Positions 8,531-20,152 of a stretch of DNA of 64,000 bases are shown in pieces. The DNA comes from Pseudoduganella rivuli (GTDB lineage Bacteria; Pseudomonadota; Gammaproteobacteria; Burkholderiales; Burkholderiaceae_D). Both the position numbers and the translations under genes were made by a program. The stretch lies in assembly GCF_009674485.1 (NCBI RefSeq), contig NZ_WKJJ01000018.1, forward strand, positions 124,001 to 188,000, in the 5' to 3' direction. How positions within the stretch are numbered: the first letter of the stretch is position 1; the number at the start of each line of letters is the position of its first letter. The notes under the pieces are model-generated. The model saw only the letters and a program-made list of their open reading frames with translations, made no database searches and was not told the DNA's origin.

Positions 8531-8543
8531 TTAGGACTCCTAA
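8531..8543. promoter_or_regulatory. Putative MarR operator, site A
   Basis: TTAGGACTCCTAA is a perfect 6-1-6 palindrome, followed by CTATAT. Over 19 bases it matches the site in the MarR promoter at 15 positions (TTAG, then CTAACTATAT in common). On the minus strand it covers the ribosome site of the secreted-protein gene, so a bound repressor could block transcription start. Confidence 0.6.
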
Positions 8544-8607
8544 CTATATAGGTCAAAAAAAATGGCGCTTGCATTACGTCTTGCGCCTGGGCCAACGCGG
8601 TATCGCG

Positions 8608-9237
8608 TCAACCCGCTTTCCTGATCGGCACGACTTTCTGCGTGCGCGCCACGTGTTCCGGGCAATCCAGCCGCAAATGCCGGTCTGCGAACGGCGCCCC
8701 CACCAGGTTGCAGTAATGGGGGAACTGCGGATCGTCATGCGGCTGGTAATAGCTGCACGTCACACACATGCGCGCGGTGGAAATCTCGCCCCGCTCCTGC
8801 ATGTTCCTGATGAGCTTAACGATCAGGCTCAACAGCGTACTTTTTTCTTCCGGCGTCAACGCCAGCAAACTCATCGCCAGCAGCCCGCCGCTATCGCCGC
8901 CGGCCGCCGCCAACTCCCTGCCCCGCGGCGACAGCGACAGCGCCACCGCCCGGCGGTCGTCCGACGCCCGCCCTTTGTCCACCAGGCCCTTGCCCACCAG
9001 CGTACTGACCGCCTCGCTGGCCGTGGCCGGCGTGATGGCCAGTTGCTCAGCAATCACGGACAGCCGCAACGCTTCCTGCCGCGTGCTGAGCAAGGTCAGG
9101 ATATCCGACTGCGTCGGCGTGATCCCTTCGGCAAATGCCCGCGCCCAGGCCTGGCTGCGCATCACGGTGGCAATCCGCGCCAGTCCGGTGGCGATGGTTT
9201 GCTCTATCGGTGCGCTAATGGTGTCGAACGGATTCAT
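8608..9237 (-). CDS. MarR-family regulator with a four-cysteine C-terminal tail
   Basis: 209 aa. Residues ~15-150 are a MarR winged helix: recognition region TPATASEAVSTLVGKGLVDK, wing ASDDRRAVALSLSPRG, and terminal dimerisation helices. The last ~55 residues are an extension with C158, C161, C176 and C192 plus H167, H174 and H195 (CVTC, HYC, DCPEH). The spacing C-x2-C-x14-C-x15-C suggests a zinc or iron-sulfur site, so the protein may sense metal, oxidant or a reactive nitrogen species. It heads the redox cluster, and its own promoter contains a palindrome repeated before the next gene, implying autorepression. MarR membership is clear; the sensing role of the tail is inference. Confidence 0.87.
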   Translation of the reverse strand: MNPFDTISAPIEQTIATGLARIATVMRSQAWARAFAEGITPTQSDILTLLSTRQEALRLSVIAEQLAITPATASEAVSTLVGKGLVDKGRASDDRRAVALSLSPRGRELAAAGGDSGGLLAMSLLALTPEEKSTLLSLIVKLIRNMQERGEISTARMCVTCSYYQPHDDPQFPHYCNLVGAPFADRHLRLDCPEHVARTQKVVPIRKAG

Positions 9238-9250
9238 GCAAGGAAATTAA

Positions 9251-9263
9251 TTAGTTGTACTAA
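9251..9263. promoter_or_regulatory. Putative MarR operator, site C (autoregulatory)
   Basis: TTAGTTGTACTAA is a palindrome with 5-base arms (TTAGT/ACTAA), followed by CTATAT as at site A. It begins at the downstream edge of the -10 element of the marR promoter, a classical repressor position. Confidence 0.62.
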
Positions 9264-9291
9264 CTATATCCAACTCCTCCAGACATGTCAA
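9263..9291 (-). promoter_or_regulatory. Sigma-70 promoter of the MarR gene
   Basis: On the minus strand TTGACA (9291-9286) and TATAGT (9268-9263) are separated by exactly 17 bases, a near-consensus promoter. It reads toward the MarR gene whose ATG is 26 nt beyond the -10 element. The overlapping palindrome suggests that it is silenced by its own product. Confidence 0.72.
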
Positions 9292-9380
9292 ACACTTTCA
9301 AATGCGTTGCCGTGTCACTTCCCGTCGCGACACTTCGGAAATTGCCGGCACCGCGAACTTGAAGCTGATCGCTTTCCAGC

Positions 9381-10462
9381 GCGCGGTCCTTTCGTGGCGA
9401 CGGAATGATATTGGCTATGTCACCGCAAACCGTGGAAAGTGTCCAATTGCCGCTTTAAGCAGAGATTCCGCGGTATCGATGCGATGTGCATCAAGGATGC
9501 AGCGCCAGCCCAGGTAGTTCGGCAGGTAGCGCGTGGCGACACCGTGGAAACGGTGCAGCCAGGCCCGGAAACGGCTGTGGTAGGCGTTGACGTTTTGCAC
9601 ATGCAGCGCGCCGCGCGTGCGCACACCGGCGCGCAGGTTGACCGCATCATGGGTGATCCCGCTCTCGCGGGCAAAGGCGCGGTAAGCCGCGTTGGCGTCG
9701 GTCACCAGCAGGATGTCGGGATCGAGCGCCGGCCGCAGGCACTGGTGCAGGGCGGCGCCGGTGAGCGCACCGCGCCCGGTGACGAAGTCGAGCGTGCGGC
9801 CGTTGCGGTCGCGCGCCACCAGGATGCACACCTGCTCGTGTGAAATGCCGCGCCGGCGTGCGTGCCCGCCCCGGCGGCGCGGCGGCCGGTCCAGGTGGCG
9901 TGGTCCCTTCTGCGACTCCAGCAAGAACATTTCGTCGGCCTCGGCAATGCCATGCAGCAGCGGTGCGCGGTCAGTGCGCGGCAGCGCCAGGAAGCGGTGG
10001 CGCCAGCGGAACGTGGTGTTGCGGTGCACGCCGAGGCGGCTGGCGGCATGGCGCAGCGAGTGCGACGCCAGCATGCCGTCGAGGTAGGCCAGCCACCGTT
10101 CCTTATAGTGGAGCCTGGCCAGCGGCGTGCCGGTCAGCGTATTGAAGGTTTTACCGCACGTGCGGCAGCGGTAGCGCTGCAGGCCGCTTTCGCGGCCGTG
10201 CCGGTACCAGCAGGTGCCGGCGCAGCGCGGACAGCACAGTTTTTCCCGGGCCGCCTGGTCCAGCAGCCGGCCCACGTGCTGCCTGGCGTCGGCCTGCCCC
10301 AGCCGGACCTGCAGCTGGGTGCATTGCCGTGAAGTCAGTAACGCCAGTTGCGCCAACAGCGATGCGAATGCCTGCGTTTCCATGATCTGCCTCCAGCCCC
10401 GGGATGATATTGCTTGGACCGGGAACGAAAAGCAGAGTTCCACGAAAGTTGCAGACAGCGCC
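9381..10462 (-). mobile_element. IS1595-type insertion sequence, ends uncertain
   Basis: The element holds one transposase gene. Beside it, CTTTCGTGG (9389-9397) is repeated inverted as CCACGAAAG (10440-10448), next to GCGCGGTC on the left and the complement of GCGCTGTCTGCAA on the right. These look like decayed terminal inverted repeats. No matching target duplication was found at either flank. The boundaries are therefore approximate and the copy may be immobile. It separates the MarR redox cluster from the czc operon. Confidence 0.5.
9415..10383 (-). CDS. IS1595-family (ISXO2-like) transposase
   Basis: 322 aa from an ATG preceded by GGAGG; a longer reading begins 60 nt upstream without a ribosome site. 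The N-terminal part has a zinc-ribbon with CPRC at about residue 54 and CRTC about 20 residues later, typical of IS1595 (zinc ribbon plus ISXO2-like DDE domain). The catalytic part shows EADEMFLL (first acidic residue), ILLVTDANAAY (second) and VNAYHSRFRAWLHRF, followed by a C-terminal YLGWRC motif. The frame is uninterrupted, so the protein may be functional although the element's ends look degenerate. It moves DNA by cut-and-paste or replicative transposition. Confidence 0.85.
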   Translation of the reverse strand: METQAFASLLAQLALLTSRQCTQLQVRLGQADARQHVGRLLDQAAREKLCCPRCAGTCWYRHGRESGLQRYRCRTCGKTFNTLTGTPLARLHYKERWLAYLDGMLASHSLRHAASRLGVHRNTTFRWRHRFLALPRTDRAPLLHGIAEADEMFLLESQKGPRHLDRPPRRRGGHARRRGISHEQVCILVARDRNGRTLDFVTGRGALTGAALHQCLRPALDPDILLVTDANAAYRAFARESGITHDAVNLRAGVRTRGALHVQNVNAYHSRFRAWLHRFHGVATRYLPNYLGWRCILDAHRIDTAESLLKAAIGHFPRFAVT

Positions 10463-10493
10463 TTATTTTTCCGTCATGTTATACTCCGCGCCC

Positions 10494-10859
10494 ATGGCCC
10501 GTCAGTTCCTGTTCTTCATGTTGACCATCGTCGCGCTCCAGTTCAGCTGGCTTGCGATCAGCGCCTATTGCGGCCATGAATCGGGCCGGGCCGCCCGGCA
10601 TTTCGGCCACCACGAGCATACGGGACATGCCGACGAGACGACGGCCGCGATGAAGGAAAAGTCGCCGTCGCTGGCCAAGAAACTGACACCGCATACCGAT
10701 TGCTCGTCGTGTTCGCACGCACCGCTGGCGCCCGCCAGCCTGGACACGGCGCTGGGCCATGGTTTGCTGGCGCAGATGTCGCAAACCATGCCGTTGTCCG
10801 CGCCGGCTTCGGCATATTCTCCTCCTCCGGAACGCCCTCAGTGGCACGCCGCGGCTTAA
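10494..10859 (+). CDS. czcI: CzcI-like cation efflux accessory protein
   Basis: 121 aa from ATG (MARQFLFFMLTIVALQFSW). A hydrophobic signal-like segment is followed by a His-rich region (HFGHHEHTGHADE) and a CSSCSH pair, features of small CzcI proteins that precede czcCBA operons. CzcI is periplasmic and is thought to take part in metal-dependent regulation or binding. The upstream end lies just 31 bp from the presumed IS1595 terminus, so its promoter may have been altered or supplied by the insertion. A longer in-frame start exists upstream but runs into the insertion sequence and lacks a signal peptide at its N-terminus. Confidence 0.7.
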   Translation: MARQFLFFMLTIVALQFSWLAISAYCGHESGRAARHFGHHEHTGHADETTAAMKEKSPSLAKKLTPHTDCSSCSHAPLAPASLDTALGHGLLAQMSQTMPLSAPASAYSPPPERPQWHAAA

Positions 10860-10964
10860 GCCCGGCGGCCTCCATCCTTTCCCCATCAGCTTGATCGCCG
10901 GCGCCCGTGCGCCGGCCGGATTGCCGCCGGATTTTCTTCGACCTTATTTTTCGGAGTTGTATCC

Positions 10965-12199
10965 ATGCGATCCAGATATCTCGTGCTGGGCGCCACGTTC
11001 CTGTTGTCAGGCGCGTGGTTCCCTGCGTGCGCGGCTGCCCCGGTGGTGCCGCCACTGACCCTCGGACAGGCCATCGAACTGGCCTTGTCTTCCAACCCAA
11101 GCCTGCGCGTGGCCGGGCACAGCGCTGCCATCGCCGATGGCGCCCGGCTGCAGGCGGGACTGCTGCCCAACCCGGAATTGTCCGTGCTGCGCGAAGGCGT
11201 GCAACGCGCCGGCCGTACGCAGACCGTGCAAATCAGCCAGCCACTGGAACTAGGCGGCAAACGCGCCGCCCGCGTACGCGTCGCGGAGCTGGACCAGACG
11301 CTGGCGACGGACACGCTGCGCGTGACGGCTGCCGGCTTGCGGGCCGATGTCACGGCGGCGTATTTCGAGGTGCTGACGGCCCAGGAGCGTGCCACATTGG
11401 CCCAGGGCGCGCTGGAACTGGCGAATAAAGCCCGTTCCGCCGCCAGCCGGCGCGTTGCCGCCGGCAAGATTTCGCCGGTCGACGAATCCCGCTCCACCGT
11501 GGCGGCTGCCGGCGCACAGCTGGAACTGGCCACGGCGCAAGCGGAACTGGCCGGCGCCAGGCGGAGACTTGCGGCGTTATGGGGTGGCAGCCTGCCGCTC
11601 GAACAGCCGCTGATCCTTCCGGAGCCCACTTCACTGCCGCCGCTCGCCACACTGCGAGCCGGGCTGGAATCCACGCCGCAGCTGCAACGGGCCGCCAGCC
11701 AGGTGGCGCGTGAAGCTGCGCAAGTCCGGCTCGAACAGGCGCAGCGCATGCCGGACATGGCTGTCATTGTCGGCAGCAAGAAGGATACCGAATTGGGCCG
11801 GTCGCAGGCGCTACTGGGCCTGTCGATTCCCCTGCCCCTGTTCAACCGCCAACAGGGCAATCTGCTGTCCGCACTGCGCCGCGCGGAGCAGGCGAAAGCC
11901 GAACTCGCGGTGACCCGGCTGGAACTGGAACAGGGGCTGGCCGATGCGTACCAGCGCGCCGAACTGGCGCAACTGCAACTCGACACCATCCGCACCGGCA
12001 TGCTGCCTGCCGCGAAAAGCGCACTGGACGCGACGGTGACCGGCTTCGAGCTGGGCAAATTCAATTTCCTCGATGTACTCGATGCCCAGCGCACGCTGTC
12101 CCAGGTGCGGACCCAATACCTGAACGCCATGTCCGAGCGCTACCGGGCCCTGGCCGACGTACAGCGCTACGCGGCGCCCGATCAAACAGAAAGCACCAA

Positions 12200-12203
<4 letters not shown>
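10965..12203 (+). CDS. czcC: Outer-membrane efflux channel CzcC
   Basis: 412 aa with a signal peptide (ending PACAA) and the TolC-like layout: two repeated helical halves, for example LGQAIELALSSNPSLRVAGH near the N-terminus and SQPLELGGKRAARVRVAEL, with KFNFLDVLDAQRTL near the C-terminus. CzcC forms the outer-membrane trimer of the CzcCBA pump, which exports Co, Zn and Cd from the periplasm. A CGGAGT ribosome site precedes the ATG. Its stop overlaps the czcB start by 4 nt. No metal specificity can be read from this subunit. Confidence 0.9.
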
Positions 12204-17287
<5,084 letters not shown>

Positions 17288-17385
17288 GTTGCCATGTTAC
17301 ACGACCGCTTGTTTAACCCAGGCATGCGGCATCGTTTTGCGGCTCCGGCCTACAATCGGGCATCGCGCGCGTTCAAGGAGACCCC

Positions 17386-17892
17386 ATGTGGCAGCAAGTG
17401 TGGCTGACGATACAGCAGGAATTTTCCGACCTGGGGGATGTCAGGGGGATTACCCAGGTCGTCATCCGGCTGCTGGTCGCCGTCGCACTGGGCGCCATGC
17501 TGGGGTACGAACGGGAATCGGTGGGGGCATCGGCGGGGCTGCGCACGCATATGCTGGTGTCGCTGGGCTCCGCCCTGTTCGTCCTGATACCGCTCCAGGC
17601 GGGCATGCAGGTGGCCGACCTGTCGCGCGTGCTGCAAGGTGTCATTGCCGGCATCGGCTTTATCGGCGCGGGCGCGATTTTAAAACTCAAGGATGAAAAC
17701 CAGATCACGGGATTGACGACGGCAGCCGGCGTCTGGCTGACGTCGGCTGTCGGCATCGCGGCCGGCATGGGGCGGGAAGCCACGGCGGTGTTGAGCGCCG
17801 TGTTTGCGCTGGTGATCCTGTCGCTGGTCCACCACGGCGTGGAAAAGAAACGCAAAGGCCCGCCGCCCCATTCCGGCAATCCCAACGATTGA
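17386..17892 (+). CDS. MgtC/SapB-family membrane protein
   Basis: 168 aa with an AAGGAG site. Four membrane segments are visible, together with the MgtC signature LGAMLGYERESVGASAGLRTH, here shown as LGAMLGYERE then GLRTHMLVSLGSALF, and VIAGIGFIGAGAILK. MgtC itself promotes survival in low magnesium and inside macrophages and inhibits ATP synthase. This shorter form lacks the C-terminal soluble domain of Salmonella MgtC, as is usual in environmental bacteria, so a virulence role should not be assumed. A TACAAT box (17351-17356) lies 30 nt upstream. Confidence 0.85.
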   Translation: MWQQVWLTIQQEFSDLGDVRGITQVVIRLLVAVALGAMLGYERESVGASAGLRTHMLVSLGSALFVLIPLQAGMQVADLSRVLQGVIAGIGFIGAGAILKLKDENQITGLTTAAGVWLTSAVGIAAGMGREATAVLSAVFALVILSLVHHGVEKKRKGPPPHSGNPND

Positions 17893-17911
17893 TGCCGGAA
17901 TGGACACCGCT

Positions 17912-17992
17912 TCAGCGCATCAACATGCCTTCGGCCATTTCGGCCAGCACTGTCCGCACTTGTTCGTGAAATGCCTTGATAACTTTGCTCAT
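17912..17992 (-). CDS. Candidate small protein, 26 residues
   Basis: An ATG with an ideal AAGGAG site six bases upstream opens a 26-codon frame (MSKVIKAFHEQ, then VRTVLAEMAEGMLMR) ending in TGA. It would form a single amphipathic helix. It lies between the MgtC-like gene and the AT-rich leader of the protease gene. No homologue is recognised. The ribosome site is the main support; it could equally be a chance frame. Confidence 0.4.
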   Translation of the reverse strand: MSKVIKAFHEQVRTVLAEMAEGMLMR

Positions 17993-18336
17993 GATGCACT
18001 CCTTGCGTGAGGGGAATGTCACCATGCTAATGGCCATACAGGACAGTTTCCGCCCTGTTTCAAATCCGACCATGGCTTCCGGCTTTCGCGCACTGTCTCA
18101 AAAGTGTCTTTAAAAACAGTGCTTTACCCTGTCTCATTCTTAACAAACATGAAGTCGATGTTAAGAATTGAACAGCCATGTTGCTTAAATGCCTAAGCCA
18201 ACCCGTCTAGACATCTCAATAAAGCCATTTTTGCAATTTTCCGTTGAAACATTTCATCTGGTCATGTGAGGATATGGTCACGGACGGGGTCACAAGCCCC
18301 GCCTCCAACAAAAAACCTACACGAACGGAGAGATAC
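17993..18336. other. AT-rich intergenic region upstream of the M35 protease
   Basis: About 340 bp without a gene, noticeably richer in A+T than the surroundings. It contains a perfect inverted repeat (listed separately), two copies of CTGTCTCA (18093-18100 and 18129-18136), and a GGGG/CCCC mini-hairpin at about 18286-18300. It probably holds the protease promoter and its control sites; no clear -35/-10 pair was found. Confidence 0.5.
18136..18168. promoter_or_regulatory. Perfect 10-bp inverted repeat before the M35 protease
   Basis: ATTCTTAACA (18136-18145) and TGTTAAGAAT (18159-18168) are perfect complements with a 13-nt spacer. The centre is about 185 nt upstream of the protease start. This geometry suits a dimeric regulator bound on one helix face. 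Confidence 0.45.
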
Positions 18337-19395
18337 ATGAACTGGAATCATGCGATGAAGTTTGGCGGTGCAGTAGCGGCGGCAACCCTGTGCTTCGGTG
18401 CCTACGCGGCAGACAACGGCATCGTGACCAAAGTCAGCATGGACAAACAATCGCTGGGCGCCAGCGACGATGTGGTGGTGAAAGTCACGATGACGAACAC
18501 GTCGTCGACCCCACAGCAAATCCTGAAATGGCATACCCCGTTCGGCGATATCGAAGAAGCGCTGTTTGAAGTAACCCGCGACGGCGTCGCCGTTCCGTAC
18601 GAGGGCATGCACGTCAAGCGTCCCGTGCCGACGGCCGGCGACTACTTCACCATCCAGCCTGGCAAGTCGCACACGGTGCACATCGAACTGTCGTCGATGT
18701 ATAACATGAGCGTGACGGGCGAATACAAGATCCGCTACAAGACCAAGGGCCGCGACCTGTTCGTAGCGAATGGCAACAAGAAGGGCAACGCGGACGAAAT
18801 CGCTTCCGACGCGGTGTCCGTGTACATCGAAGGCGCGCTGCGCCGCGGTGTGGTACCGGAAGCGCAGCCGATTCAATCGCTGGCCGGCAGCCTGTCGTAC
18901 AGCAAGTGCAGCGCCTCGCAGCAAAGCACGATCGCTTCGGCCGTCGATGCGGGCAAAGCCATGGCCACCGATGGCGACGCGTACCTGGGCGCGGGCAAGA
19001 CCGGCACCCGCTACACCAAATGGTTCGGCGCTTACACGTCCGCACGCTATACGACGGCGAAGTCGCACTTTGCCGCCATCAAGGATGCGTTTGAAAACAA
19101 ACCCATCACCGTGGATTGCTCGTGCAACAAGACGTACTACGCCTACGTGTACCCAACCCAGCCGTACAAGATCTATGTCTGCAAGGCATTCTGGACGGCG
19201 CCAATGACGGGCACCGACTCGAAAGGCGGCACGCTGGTGCACGAAATGAGCCACTTCAACGCGGTCGCCGGCACCGATGACCACGTGTATGGCCAGAGCG
19301 GCGCCGCTTCGCTGGCGATCAGCAATCCAGACCAGGCGCTGGATAACGCGGACTCGCACGAATACTTTGGTGAAAACACCCCGGCCGGAAACTAA
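18337..19395 (+). CDS. Secreted M35 metallopeptidase (deuterolysin/peptidyl-Lys type)
   Basis: 352 aa; an ATG with ACGGAG upstream begins a signal peptide ending GAYA (about residue 24). Residues ~25-170 are an immunoglobulin-like N-terminal domain. The catalytic domain has HEMSH (H302, E303, H306) and GTDDHVYG, giving the third zinc ligand D315 and the aspzincin GTxDxxYG signature. Several Cys (CSASQ, CSCNK, YVCKAF) fit disulfides. Family members cleave proteins in the medium, some before Lys. The N-terminal domain is homologous to the product of the convergent gene downstream, hinting at an inhibitor or chaperone relationship. It is likely exported by Sec and then a type II system. Confidence 0.9.
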   Translation: MNWNHAMKFGGAVAAATLCFGAYAADNGIVTKVSMDKQSLGASDDVVVKVTMTNTSSTPQQILKWHTPFGDIEEALFEVTRDGVAVPYEGMHVKRPVPTAGDYFTIQPGKSHTVHIELSSMYNMSVTGEYKIRYKTKGRDLFVANGNKKGNADEIASDAVSVYIEGALRRGVVPEAQPIQSLAGSLSYSKCSASQQSTIASAVDAGKAMATDGDAYLGAGKTGTRYTKWFGAYTSARYTTAKSHFAAIKDAFENKPITVDCSCNKTYYAYVYPTQPYKIYVCKAFWTAPMTGTDSKGGTLVHEMSHFNAVAGTDDHVYGQSGAASLAISNPDQALDNADSHEYFGENTPAGN

Positions 19396-19410
19396 CTAAG
19401 GCTGGTATGC

Positions 19411-19435
19411 GGTTCCCGGCAGGGGCACGGGAACC
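19411..19435 (+). terminator. Stem-loop after the M35 protease
   Basis: GGTTCCCG (19411-19418) and CGGGAACC (19428-19435) form a perfect 8-bp stem 15 nt after the protease stop, followed by GTCTCTCC. The following tract is pyrimidine-rich but not a T-run, so it may act together with the next hairpin. Confidence 0.5.
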
Positions 19436-19477
19436 GTCTCTCCCTGCGTAGTACGCCCCCCTAACGACGGGCCTTCG

Positions 19478-19515
19478 CCCCTGCTCGCCCCATCCCAGCT
19501 TGCAGGGGTCTTTTT
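19478..19515 (+). terminator. Second stem-loop with T-run after the protease
   Basis: CCCCTGC (19478-19484) pairs with GCAGGGG (19502-19508), followed by TCTTTTT. This is the more convincing terminator for the plus-strand protease transcript before the convergent gene. Confidence 0.55.
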
Positions 19516-19539
19516 GTATCCGGCCCCAGGCCGGCCCGG

Positions 19540-20058
19540 TCAACGCCCCGCCATCGGCGGACTCTCGCCACGGAACGTGAAACTGACCGGCGGCACCGAT
19601 ACCCGCACCGTCCCTTCCGGCTTGCCCAGGTCCGGCACGGCGTAGCCCGCATAACTGAGCTGGTACGTGTGGTGGCCCGGCTTGAACGCGTAACTGTCCG
19701 TGATGTCCAGCGTATTGCTGTGGCGCGTACCCGGCGCGACCGTGAAATAATCGTCTGCCGTCAGCGGCCCGCGCTTGACCATCGGTCCCTGGTATTCCAC
19801 CGGCTTGCCGGTCGCCGTATCGCGGATTTCAAACAGGCGGCCAAATAATTCCTTGTCCGTGGCAATCGCGTTGGGCACGTGCATGGGCTGGCCATTGGGA
19901 TTGTCCAGCACCACGGTGACCAGCACACGGCCGCCGCTCGACGCCACCGTCAACGTTTCACTGAATGACTTCATCAGCTTGCCTCCGGCCTCGACTGCCA
20001 GCGGCGCGGCCAGCAGCAGCGCCGCGCAAGTGACACGGTAAATGACAGAATGGACCAT
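19540..20058 (-). CDS. Secreted stand-alone homologue of the M35 protease N-terminal domain
   Basis: 172 aa with a signal peptide (MVHSVIYRVTCAALLLAAP, ending VEAGG). The mature part aligns with the N-terminal domain of the adjacent protease: LFEIRD against LFEVTRD, MVKRGPLTADDYFTVAPG against HVKRPVPTAGDYFTIQPG, and a matching final strand pair. It has no HExxH and no catalytic domain. The genes are convergent, 144 bp apart. Possible roles are protease inhibitor, foldase acting in trans, or a duplicated substrate-binding domain. The homology is visible; the function is inference. A longer start upstream lacks a ribosome site and would mask the signal peptide. Confidence 0.75.
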   Translation of the reverse strand: MVHSVIYRVTCAALLLAAPLAVEAGGKLMKSFSETLTVASSGGRVLVTVVLDNPNGQPMHVPNAIATDKELFGRLFEIRDTATGKPVEYQGPMVKRGPLTADDYFTVAPGTRHSNTLDITDSYAFKPGHHTYQLSYAGYAVPDLGKPEGTVRVSVPPVSFTFRGESPPMAGR

Positions 20059-20152
20059 TTTCACGGCTCCTTTTTCTGGTGACACCTCTGTTGCACTATA
20101 GGCCAAACCGCGTGGCCCTGCGTGGTTTTGACCGCGAAGCAAGTTCAGGGCG

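Noticed and set aside
9381-10462. An intact IS1595 copy with target duplication
   Set aside because: The 8-bp flanks tested (left TTTCCAGC, right TTATTTTT) do not match, so only an approximate element is reported.
10404-10859. Longer 151-residue version of CzcI
   Set aside because: The additional N-terminus lies in the insertion sequence end and would precede the signal-like segment.
17386-17892. Magnesium riboswitch before the MgtC-like gene
   Set aside because: The 98-nt gap is too short and shows no conserved M-box-like elements.
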